A stretch of 64,000 nt of DNA from Verrucomicrobiota bacterium (GTDB lineage: Bacteria; Verrucomicrobiota; Verrucomicrobiia; Chthoniobacterales; UBA10450): positions 1 to 64,000 of the forward strand of contig QHNQ01000028.1 in assembly GCA_003218135.1 (NCBI GenBank). The letters run 5' to 3'. Shown here piece after piece: positions 41,931 to 50,698 of the stretch. The position numbers were made by a program, and so were the translations under genes. Position 1 is the first letter of the stretch. Each line of letters begins with the position of its first letter. The notes under the pieces are model-generated. The model did not search any database and had not been told where the DNA came from. It worked only from the letters and a program-made list of their open reading frames with translations.

Positions 41931-41968
41931 GGCGTTTCTGTGAAACGCCGGCGTCTGACACAGACGCC
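41931..41968. repeat. Two abutting perfect hairpins
   Basis: GGCGTTTC-TGT-GAAACGCC (41931-41949) directly followed by GGCGTCTG-ACA-CAGACGCC (41950-41968). Confidence 0.9.
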
Positions 41969-41981
41969 CGACAAATCACTT

Positions 41982-42527
41982 TTATGGCGCCGCAGACGTA
42001 TGATCGTGCACGATGCGCCAGCCTTCGGGCAGGCGTTTGAAAATCAGCGTGAAGCGGCCATGCGGTCGGTCCTTTGCGCGTTTCAAGCTCCAGTGACCGA
42101 GCACCGCGGCGGCGTCAGGAGACAGCAGAGTGATCTCAAGCTCTGAAAAAGTAAGCGTCCCCATTTTCGCCCGATCGGAGTATTTGGTTCGATACCGCTC
42201 GCGGACTATGTCCCAACCGCGTCTGACTTCATCGCCTGAAACAAAAACAGTCGACGGTGAGCGCGCATAGCCGTTCATGAATCCATCAATGTCGCCGCGG
42301 TTCCAGGCTTGCTGTTGTGCGTGAAGAACAGAGCGGATCCGAGGAATGTCGTTTGGGATTCCGCCGAGCGCCGTGCCAGCGATCGGCATTACTAGAATAC
42401 ATGAGGTAATCGCGATCGTACGTCCGAGTCGCAACCGGTGCGCCACGGCAGACGTGCTTCGCGGATTCGAAGGGCCAAGCACTTGCGGCGCAGGTGATCG
42501 GTAGTAAGCTACGGGGCTTTGTCTCAT
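41982..42527 (-). CDS. SnoaL/DUF4440-like secreted protein
   Basis: HAQQQAWNRGDIDGFMNGYARSP...WRIVHDHTSA. Confidence 0.75.
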   Translation of the reverse strand: MRQSPVAYYRSPAPQVLGPSNPRSTSAVAHRLRLGRTIAITSCILVMPIAGTALGGIPNDIPRIRSVLHAQQQAWNRGDIDGFMNGYARSPSTVFVSGDEVRRGWDIVRERYRTKYSDRAKMGTLTFSELEITLLSPDAAAVLGHWSLKRAKDRPHGRFTLIFKRLPEGWRIVHDHTSAAP

Positions 42528-45062
42528 TCAGCGCGAGCAGTGAAGGATTGTTCAACTGAGGGAAATACGTTGACGGGTTTCATAAATCTACTAGCGTCGC
42601 CAATCCACCCAGATAAGACTGTGCACCGGTTTATCTGCATCGCCCTGCCCAAATCGCTACGCTCATGCGTTGCGGGCGCGGCGATCCTCGTGTTTGCCAA
42701 CGCGACGTTGATTCTTGCTCAAGGCGCACCACAGGGTGCCCAGGGAGTGCGGCCTGTCAAGGTACCGCAACCGGGAGAGACGCCTGGTTCTAAAGTAACT
42801 GATCCACCACCGGCAGACCCGCCAGCTCCTGCCAATGCGCCAGCAACCGTACGGCTTCAGTTTCCAAACAGCGATGTGGCAGATGTGTTGCATCTGTACG
42901 AGCAGCTCACCGGTAAGAAACTGGTGATGGATAATTTTGTACAGGGCAAGGTCAACATTTTCATCGCCAAAGACGTGTCGCGCGAGGAGGCAATCAAAAT
43001 CATCGAGATAAGCATGGCGCTGAATGGAATTTCGCTCGTTCCCGCTGGACGCGACATCATCGACGTGGTCGGGGCTGGTCAGAACCCTCGCAAAGCCCCG
43101 GTTCCGATTATTTCTGACATGGCTGACATTCCGCCGGGGAACCCGGTAGTCAGTTTCTTGTTCAAGCTGCAGTACGCGGATCCTCAGGAGCTTCAGCAAG
43201 TGCTGATGGCATATTTTCAGGGAAGCTCGGGCACGATCAATATTCTGGCTCTGCCGAAATCATCCAGTCTTTTGGTGACGCAGAATGCCGACATCATTCG
43301 AGAGCTTGCTGGTGTGATCGAACAAGTGGACGTCGCTCCTGCGGAAGTGGTGAGCGAGTTTATCAAGCTGGAGCGGGCCGACGCCAGCAAAGTTGTCGAC
43401 ATGCTGAATGAAATTTTCGAGAAGGGAAGTCAGACGCCAGGCCAGCCCGGCGTCCGCGCGGTCAAGGTGCCTGGAGCGGTGCCGCAACCAATGCAAGTGG
43501 AAGCTGGAGGTGGTCTGCTGTCCGAAGAGGCAGTAATCGTCGGAAAGATCAAACTTACTCCGGATGTGCGCACCAATCGGATTCACATAGTGACACGTCC
43601 GATCAACATGCCTTTCATTCGTAAGTTGATCCACGAATTCGATGCCAATGTTGAATTTGGAAAGCCCGTCACCCGACCACTGCGATACATTTCCGCCGGC
43701 GAAGTTTTGCCAGTGCTTGTGCAGGCATTGACTGAACCGGGAACAGAAGGTGGTGGCGGTGGCGCGGGCGCGGGTGGAGCCCTAGCGCCTCCTGCAGCTT
43801 CGCCTGCAGGACAACAACAACAGCGCCGGTCAGGTTACTCGGGGACAACTCCCTTCAGCGGGGGCGATACAGGTACTGCTGGCGGCAGCACGCTGAACAT
43901 CTCGGAAGAACTTTCTACTCAACCGGTGGACACTGCGCCTAAGGCAGTTGTCATCGGAAACGCCAAGCTCATCGCTGATCAACGTGCAAACAGCATCATC
44001 ATCCTAGGCAACCGCGAGGTGGTCGTGAAGGTGGAAAAAATTTTGGATGAAATGGACGTCAAGGCGCCGCAAGTGGCGCTCAGCACGGTTATTGGACAGT
44101 TGACACTCAATAACAGCGAAGAATTCGGTGTCGATTGGTTCGCCAAGTACCAAAACAAAGTGGTGGGAATTTCTCGCAACAACACCATATTTGGCTTGAA
44201 CAACCCACGGATTCCGGTCCCGAGTGTTGCTCCTTCCATTTCACCTGGAATCGTCGGCGGCAACACGGGGTCCATTCTCGATCCTTCCAATCTGATCAAT
44301 TTCGGTCAGATCATTCAGCAGGTAACCAATGGCACAAACATATATGTCGCGGCTGGAAACTATCTCGCGGCTATTGTGCATCTGCTCGAGTCCACCGGCC
44401 GGTTCAAAGTTATGTCGCGGCCGACGGTGTTCACGAGCAACAACAAGAAGGCAATCATCGCATCAGGGCAGGAGGTTCCGGTGCCTGTCAATACTCTCTC
44501 TAATGTTGGAACTGTCGGGATCAACGGAACGGCTGCCGTACAGGCGAGCATCGAATACAAGAAAGTCGTGCTTCAGCTTGAGGTCGTGCCGCTCATTAAT
44601 TCCGAGAAGGAAGTGTCGCTCGATATTTTGCAGAAGATCGACAGTATTGTGCCAGGCGGAGATGTAAGCATCAGTGGCAATCAGGTCCCAACAATCGCTA
44701 CGCGTTATATTCGCACCAACGTTTCCGCGGCGAACGGATCGACCATCATCCTGGGCGGATTGGTCGAAGAGGAAAAGAACAAGCAGTACCAAGGCATTCC
44801 TTATCTCTCGCGCATCCCCCTAATCGGCGTGGCGTTCCGTGGCACAGCAGTTAGCAAGACGCGCCGCGAGCTGATCATTCTTATGTGTCCGCAGGTCTCG
44901 CTGACCAAGTTGGATGCGTATCGGCTGCGCCAGAGATGGGAGGACACCACGCATTTTGGGCCGGAACTCGATCAGAACGAGTGTCCGGATTGCCCCAAAG
45001 TGGAAGGCGGCAAACAGTTACCCTTGCCGCCCCCCGATATTCCCGCGGCGAAAGATATGTAG
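42519..45062 (+). CDS. gspD: Type II secretion system secretin GspD (start uncertain)
   Basis: N-domains plus secretin domain; TNVSAANGSTIILGGLVEEEKN...PYLSRIPLIGVAFRGT. Confidence 0.92.
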   Translation: MSHSARAVKDCSTEGNTLTGFINLLASPIHPDKTVHRFICIALPKSLRSCVAGAAILVFANATLILAQGAPQGAQGVRPVKVPQPGETPGSKVTDPPPADPPAPANAPATVRLQFPNSDVADVLHLYEQLTGKKLVMDNFVQGKVNIFIAKDVSREEAIKIIEISMALNGISLVPAGRDIIDVVGAGQNPRKAPVPIISDMADIPPGNPVVSFLFKLQYADPQELQQVLMAYFQGSSGTINILALPKSSSLLVTQNADIIRELAGVIEQVDVAPAEVVSEFIKLERADASKVVDMLNEIFEKGSQTPGQPGVRAVKVPGAVPQPMQVEAGGGLLSEEAVIVGKIKLTPDVRTNRIHIVTRPINMPFIRKLIHEFDANVEFGKPVTRPLRYISAGEVLPVLVQALTEPGTEGGGGGAGAGGALAPPAASPAGQQQQRRSGYSGTTPFSGGDTGTAGGSTLNISEELSTQPVDTAPKAVVIGNAKLIADQRANSIIILGNREVVVKVEKILDEMDVKAPQVALSTVIGQLTLNNSEEFGVDWFAKYQNKVVGISRNNTIFGLNNPRIPVPSVAPSISPGIVGGNTGSILDPSNLINFGQIIQQVTNGTNIYVAAGNYLAAIVHLLESTGRFKVMSRPTVFTSNNKKAIIASGQEVPVPVNTLSNVGTVGINGTAAVQASIEYKKVVLQLEVVPLINSEKEVSLDILQKIDSIVPGGDVSISGNQVPTIATRYIRTNVSAANGSTIILGGLVEEEKNKQYQGIPYLSRIPLIGVAFRGTAVSKTRRELIILMCPQVSLTKLDAYRLRQRWEDTTHFGPELDQNECPDCPKVEGGKQLPLPPPDIPAAKDM

Positions 45063-45080
45063 TAGCGGCCTCTACGCTTT

Positions 45081-45491
45081 ATGAAACGAATAACACTCGC
45101 TTTGATTCTCGGCCTTGGTGCAACCATCGCGCAAGGTGATGAGTTCGACGTTTTGTCTCACGATATTTTTCGGCCGACAGATGTTTTGGCGCAGAGAGAT
45201 GAATGGGGATTGGTTCATCAGGGGCCGCGCGTGAATGCCACTGACTTTGCGCCGAGATATCGTTGGCGGTGGATTTATTATCTCAAGGCCCCCGAACAAC
45301 TCGTTCTGCAGCCGGCTTACGTCGGCTCAATGCAAGCGGCGCTACGCCGGTTGGGCTACTATTGCGGCCCGGTGGACGGCGTGTACACCGAAGAGGTCGC
45401 GGATGCTATCGCACGGCTGCAAAAGAACTGTTCGATGAAGGTCACCGGCACCCTTACGGATCCTGTGCGGCGTGCGTTGCACATGCCCTGA
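45081..45491 (+). CDS. Secreted peptidoglycan-binding domain protein
   Basis: MQAALRRLGYYCGPVDGVYTEEVADAIARLQKNCSMKVTGTL. Confidence 0.8.
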   Translation: MKRITLALILGLGATIAQGDEFDVLSHDIFRPTDVLAQRDEWGLVHQGPRVNATDFAPRYRWRWIYYLKAPEQLVLQPAYVGSMQAALRRLGYYCGPVDGVYTEEVADAIARLQKNCSMKVTGTLTDPVRRALHMP

Positions 45492-45500
45492 GTTTCGCTG

Positions 45501-47240
45501 ATGAACGGAACTCCCAGTCAGTCCCTGATTAATTTGCTGCTGCAAAGCGGTGTGTCTTCACAGGAAGAAGCGGCGCAACTGGCAACGAACTTGAACGGCG
45601 GTTCTTGGGTAAGCCAGGTGCTCGATTCGGGTAAAGTGGATGAGCAACGTTTCCTCGGCGCAATTGGGAATTTCTTCCGGGTGCCGGTTGTCTCCATGGA
45701 CGCGAAAAAAATCGATCGCGTGGCATTATCGATCTTACCGAGTCGTTTTGTTTTTCAACATCATGTTTTGCCGATCGAGGTGAAGGAAAATTCCGTGGTG
45801 CTGGCGACATACGATCTTTTCAATTCCATCGGCCGGCAGCTGGCCGCGCAGCTTTTGAAGAAACCGGCCGAGTGGGTGCTGGTTCCGCGCGCGCAGCTCT
45901 TGCGCGCAATGAAAACGCTGTACGGCGTCGGCGCCGAGACATTCGACGAAATTCTAAAAACGCGAGGTTCGCTCGACCTATTGAACGACGCTGAGACGGC
46001 GATCGAACTCAATGCCGACGATCCCGAGGCGTCCGTGGTGAAATTCGTAAACCAAATCATTCGCGAAGCGATCCTGGAGCGCGCCACTGACATTCACGTC
46101 GAGCCGCTCGAAAACGATCTGCGGATTCGGTATCGAATTGATGGAATTTTGCACGAAGTCGCTGTGCCGCCGCAGTTACGCGTCTTGCAATCGGCCATTA
46201 TCTCGCGCCTGAAAGTCATGTCGCACATGGATATCGCAGAACGCCGGTTGCCTCAGGACGGCCGCATGAATTTGCTCGCCAACAATCAGGAGATCGACGT
46301 GCGCGTTTCCACGATTCCAACCGTAAATGGCGAGTCAATCAGTCTCCGGTTGCTCAGTCGCGGCGAGCAGCAATTCAATTTCGAACGGCTCGATCTCGGC
46401 GAGAAACAGGAGAAAATCATCCGTCATCTGTTGACGCAGCCCAACGGAATCATTCTGCTTACCGGCCCAACCGGCTGCGGAAAATCGACCTCGCTCTATT
46501 GTTTCCTGAGCAGCATCAATTCAGTGCAACGCCGCATCATCACGATCGAAGAACCGGTCGAGTACCGTATTGCCGGTGTTTCGCAAATCGATGTGAAACC
46601 AGAAATTGATCTGACCTTCGCCAAAGGTCTCCGCCACATTTTGCGACAAGATCCGAATGTAGTGATGGTTGGTGAGATCCGTGATATCGAGACGGCGGAC
46701 ATCGCGATTCGCGCGGCGATGACTGGTCACCTTGTTTTCAGCACGCTGCACACCAATGACGCCGTTGGAGGCATCACGCGTTTGCTCGACATGGACGTGG
46801 AACCCTTCCTGCTCGCCTCGGTAGTGAAATGTTTCATCGCGCAACGCCTCGTGCGGACGATTTGCCCTGACTGCGTCGAAGTTGTTGATTATCCGCACGA
46901 ATATCTGGCCGAGATCGGTTTTCCAGTCAAAGAACACGGCACCCGCTTCCGGCGCGGCGCCGGTTGCGACCAATGCCGCCAGACCGGGTATCAGGGTCGC
47001 GCGGCGATCTATGAAATTTGCCTCATCACCGAGCCGTTGAGAAGGCTCGTCATGCAAAAGCGCGATGGCGGCGAACTGAAGCAATGCGCTATTGCCGAAG
47101 GTATGGAGACGTTGCGACAGGACGGCTGGCGGCGCGTCGCCCAAGGCAGAACAACCATCGAAGAAGTTGTCCGCGTCACCCAAACTGATGAAGTAATGGC
47201 CGAAACGGCCGAAGAAGCCGAGCCGGTGGTGGCGGGATAG
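45501..47240 (+). CDS. gspE: GspE/PulE family secretion ATPase
   Basis: Walker A GPTGCGKST, GEIRDIETADIAIRAAMTGHLVFSTLHTND, CxxC zinc motifs. Confidence 0.95.
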   Translation: MNGTPSQSLINLLLQSGVSSQEEAAQLATNLNGGSWVSQVLDSGKVDEQRFLGAIGNFFRVPVVSMDAKKIDRVALSILPSRFVFQHHVLPIEVKENSVVLATYDLFNSIGRQLAAQLLKKPAEWVLVPRAQLLRAMKTLYGVGAETFDEILKTRGSLDLLNDAETAIELNADDPEASVVKFVNQIIREAILERATDIHVEPLENDLRIRYRIDGILHEVAVPPQLRVLQSAIISRLKVMSHMDIAERRLPQDGRMNLLANNQEIDVRVSTIPTVNGESISLRLLSRGEQQFNFERLDLGEKQEKIIRHLLTQPNGIILLTGPTGCGKSTSLYCFLSSINSVQRRIITIEEPVEYRIAGVSQIDVKPEIDLTFAKGLRHILRQDPNVVMVGEIRDIETADIAIRAAMTGHLVFSTLHTNDAVGGITRLLDMDVEPFLLASVVKCFIAQRLVRTICPDCVEVVDYPHEYLAEIGFPVKEHGTRFRRGAGCDQCRQTGYQGRAAIYEICLITEPLRRLVMQKRDGGELKQCAIAEGMETLRQDGWRRVAQGRTTIEEVVRVTQTDEVMAETAEEAEPVVAG

Positions 47241-47316
47241 CGCACGCCTAACCGCGCGGTCATCTACGTGCTCGACGTGCGGTAGTGACGTGTCCCTTCC
47301 TCCGTTCGGGAACGGC

Positions 47317-47988
47317 TCAGTTTACGCCTGGGACGCCACGCAATTCGCGGATCGCTTTGGCGTAGTCCTTCGAGTGAAAAATCGAAGTGCCGGCCACGAG
47401 TACGTTCGCGCCGTTTTCTATTGAGATTCGCGCGGTCCTGTCATTAATGCCGCCGTCCACTTCAATGTCTATCTTGCGCTCGCGCGATTTGTTCCATGCC
47501 GCCGCGCGCCTGACCTTTTCCATCTGATCGGCGCGGAACTCTTGTCCGCCAAAGCCAGGATGCACAGTCATCACAAGCAGCATATCGATCGTGCCGAGGA
47601 ACGGTTCGACCAAGTCGAACGCGGTCTCGGGATTTAGCGTAAGGCCCGCTCGACAGCCCGCCTCGCGAATTTGCCGCAACGTTTTCACGACGTCGTGTTT
47701 GGCTTCCGGTTCCACGTGAACGGTGATTGAGTTTGCGCCGACTTTGATGAATCGCGGCACATAATGCTCGGCATGCTCGATCATGAGATGCACGTCGAGT
47801 GGCAGACTTGTTTCTTTGCGGACGAATCGAACAATGTCCGGCCCAAAGGAAATGTTATCGACAAAATGTCCATCCATGATGTCGCAATGGATCCAATCCG
47901 CGCCTGCGGTTTCGATGCGATGAATTTCATCGCTGAGCCGCGAAAAATCGGCGGCAAGAACGGACGGAGCGATGATGATTCTCGCCAT
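47317..47988 (-). CDS. rpe: Ribulose-phosphate 3-epimerase
   Basis: IAPSVLAADFSRLSDEI, VHPGFGGQEF, DGGIND. Confidence 0.96.
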   Translation of the reverse strand: MARIIIAPSVLAADFSRLSDEIHRIETAGADWIHCDIMDGHFVDNISFGPDIVRFVRKETSLPLDVHLMIEHAEHYVPRFIKVGANSITVHVEPEAKHDVVKTLRQIREAGCRAGLTLNPETAFDLVEPFLGTIDMLLVMTVHPGFGGQEFRADQMEKVRRAAAWNKSRERKIDIEVDGGINDRTARISIENGANVLVAGTSIFHSKDYAKAIRELRGVPGVN

Positions 47989-48215
47989 GAGTGATGCAGT
48001 AAAGGAGTAATGCATTGATGGCAAGGTCGCAGTGATGACCGCAATGCAACACTCGCTACTGAAACAGAATGCGCTTGACGGCGCGCCGCGCTGTTTCATG
48101 TTACCGCGTTTCAGCCTGGCCGAACCGCGCCGCAGGAAAGAGTCCTGCGAAAATGGATTCGCTCAGACGGTGAACGCGTTTCCTTCGGACTGGAAGTGCT
48201 GCTAATAAGTAATTC

Positions 48216-49256
48216 ATGTTCAACGGACTTTTCGGCTGGTTATCCAGCGACATCGGCATCGATCTCGGGACGGCAAACACTCTTGTTTACGTAAAAGACC
48301 AGGGGATCGTCTTACGTGAGCCATCGGTGGTAGCCGTGCAGGCCGGAACCAACAGAGTCCTGGCAGTCGGTGACGAAGCCAAGCGCATGCTCGGCCGCAC
48401 GCCGGCGAATATTGTCGCGGTGCGTCCGCTAAAGGATGGCGTGATTGCCGACTTCGAAGTTACTGAGGCAATGTTGCGGCACTTCATCAGCAAAGTGCAT
48501 AACCGGCGGGTACGCGCCAGGCCGCGCGTAGTGATCGCAGTGCCTTCCGGAATTACCGAAGTGGAAAAGCGCGCTGTACGTGAATCCGCGACGCACGCCG
48601 GTGCGCGCGAAGTTTATTTGATCGAGGAACCGATGGCGGCGGCAATCGGCGTGGGACTCCCAGTACAGGATCCGGCAGGCAACATGATCATCGATATCGG
48701 TGGCGGCACGACCGAAGTCGCTCTTATTTCACTTTCCGGAATTGTGTTCAGTCGAAGCGTGCGCGTCGCAGGCGATGAGTTGGACGAGGCCATCGTACAA
48801 TACATGAAGCGCGCTTACAATTTGATGGTCGGCGAACGCACGGCAGAAGAAATCAAGATCAAGATTGGCTCGGCGTATCCGAGCGAAAAAGAAACCAGCG
48901 TTGAAGTGAAGGGGCGCGATCTCGTCGCTGGTTTGCCAAAAACGCTCATGATTACTTCACAGGAAGTGCGCGAAGCGTTGCTCGAACCGATCTCCACCAT
49001 CGTTGATTCCGTGCGTATTACCCTCGAACGCTGTCCTCCTGAACTTTCGGCGGATCTTGTCGATCGCGGATTGGTACTGGCGGGCGGAGGTGCGTTGCTA
49101 CGGGGCTTTGACAAACTTTTGAGTGAGGAAACAGGTTTGCCTGTCCATGTAGCTGAAGATCCGCTTAGTGCAGTGGCGGAAGGGACCGGCAAATGCCTCA
49201 ATGAACTTAAGTTTCTGCGTCAGGTCGCTTCAGCCGATCGCCAGTGGCGCGGATAA
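48216..49256 (+). CDS. mreB: Rod shape-determining protein MreB
   Basis: [40 protein letters not shown]. Confidence 0.98.
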   Translation: MFNGLFGWLSSDIGIDLGTANTLVYVKDQGIVLREPSVVAVQAGTNRVLAVGDEAKRMLGRTPANIVAVRPLKDGVIADFEVTEAMLRHFISKVHNRRVRARPRVVIAVPSGITEVEKRAVRESATHAGAREVYLIEEPMAAAIGVGLPVQDPAGNMIIDIGGGTTEVALISLSGIVFSRSVRVAGDELDEAIVQYMKRAYNLMVGERTAEEIKIKIGSAYPSEKETSVEVKGRDLVAGLPKTLMITSQEVREALLEPISTIVDSVRITLERCPPELSADLVDRGLVLAGGGALLRGFDKLLSEETGLPVHVAEDPLSAVAEGTGKCLNELKFLRQVASADRQWRG

Positions 49257-49352
49257 TTGCGGATTGACGATTTCGGATTGCGGATTGACTTCCGTTCTTC
49301 CGCTGATTTCGATCTCAATCAAGTCCAAACGCGCAATCTGCAATCCGGAATC
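49256..49352. repeat. Heptad-periodic inverted repeat element B (attgcgg attgacg atttcgg attgcgg ... / cgcaatc tgcaatc cggaatc)
   Basis: 7-nt phased arms, reverse complementary, ending 4 nt before the mreC ATG. Confidence 0.85.
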
Positions 49353-49355
49353 GAC

Positions 49356-50159
49356 ATGAGCCGTACAAGTATTATCGCGCTGCTGATCTTTGGCGCTGTT
49401 TTGGGGTATTTTCTCAGCTTCGGGCCTGAGACGACGCAGAAGTTCAAGGCGAGCGTGTACCAGTTGCTGGCGCCATTTTTGACGGGCGGTTCGGGGATAA
49501 AAAAGCAGATCACATCCGTGCGCACCGGCTTGAGGTCTCTCGATCAACTCGAGCACGAGAGTGCTGCACTTCAGGTGGAAAACCGAGAGCTGCGCGCGAC
49601 CAACCAGGGCCTGCGAGATGTGGAGCACGAAGTTAATCGTCTGCGTCACGCGCTGAATTATCGAGAGCGGTCCGTCTTCAAGTTGATCGCAGCAGAAATT
49701 ATTGCGCGCGACTCCTCGACTTGGTGGCGGACCATTACAATCAATCGTGGCAGAAGAGACGGCATCGAAACGGATATGCCTGTAGTAACCGACTTGGGTC
49801 TGGTCGGAAAAACTACTACCGTGAGCGACAGCATTTCGGTTGTGTTGTTGGTTTCGGATGAAAATTGCCGGCTCGCGGCTTCAGTCGAAGGCAGCCGCGA
49901 GCAGGGGATCGTCTCTGGCGAACGAACCACAACGGGACTAACTCCTCTTCTGAACCTGAATTTCTTATCGAAGCAGGCTGACCTAAAGCCCGGCCAGAAA
50001 GTTTACACTTCCGGAGTAGGCGGCGTTTTTCCGTCGGGGTTGCTCGTTGGTTTAGTGAAAAGTTACCGGGTTCGGGAGTTAGACGGACAAGCCCAACTGA
50101 CTCCAGCGGTCGATCTGTCGCATTTGGAGGATGTGTTTGTGGTAACTGGACGAAGATGA
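49356..50159 (+). CDS. mreC: Rod shape-determining protein MreC
   Basis: MSRTSIIALLIFGAVLGYF...; MreC beta domain pattern; between mreB and mreD. Confidence 0.92.
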   Translation: MSRTSIIALLIFGAVLGYFLSFGPETTQKFKASVYQLLAPFLTGGSGIKKQITSVRTGLRSLDQLEHESAALQVENRELRATNQGLRDVEHEVNRLRHALNYRERSVFKLIAAEIIARDSSTWWRTITINRGRRDGIETDMPVVTDLGLVGKTTTVSDSISVVLLVSDENCRLAASVEGSREQGIVSGERTTTGLTPLLNLNFLSKQADLKPGQKVYTSGVGGVFPSGLLVGLVKSYRVRELDGQAQLTPAVDLSHLEDVFVVTGRR

Positions 50160-50698
50160 TATTTTTTGTTCTTCTGCTGTTTCTGGTGCTGGTGGCGCAG
50201 ATTGCGGAGCTGTTCATTCCGGCGCTGCCGTGGCTCTACAATGCGCATGTCTATATTGTGCCGGTAATCGTTTTTTATGGTGCGATGGCTCTGCCGTTTC
50301 CGTTGATGCTGGCGCTTGCGCTGTACGCGGGGGTTTTGCTTGATGCGCTTACTGTGCAAGTGATTGGTGGCAAAGTTGAAATCTCAGCAGGATCGTCGAT
50401 ACTGCTTTACGGTGTGCTGGCAGGAATAATGCATGGGCTCAGACCGCTCTTTGCCCGCGGCCACTGGGAAGTGCATTGCATCCTGAGCGGCATCTTTACG
50501 TCGTTGATAGTTTTGGCGCAATACCTCATGATCACGTTTCGCCGCGGCTCTCTTGTTTTTAACCGCGAAATTTGCTGGCAAATCGGCACACCAGGTCTCA
50601 TTGCTATGGCTATCGCGCCGATTGTTTTCTGGCTGCTTCAGTGGATGGGACGTATGACGGCTTATCCGTATAGTCCCGAAGGGAGGCAATACAAATGA
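50156..50698 (+). CDS. mreD: Rod shape-determining protein MreD
   Basis: Small polytopic membrane protein in the mre operon. Confidence 0.85.
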   Translation: MIFFVLLLFLVLVAQIAELFIPALPWLYNAHVYIVPVIVFYGAMALPFPLMLALALYAGVLLDALTVQVIGGKVEISAGSSILLYGVLAGIMHGLRPLFARGHWEVHCILSGIFTSLIVLAQYLMITFRRGSLVFNREICWQIGTPGLIAMAIAPIVFWLLQWMGRMTAYPYSPEGRQYK

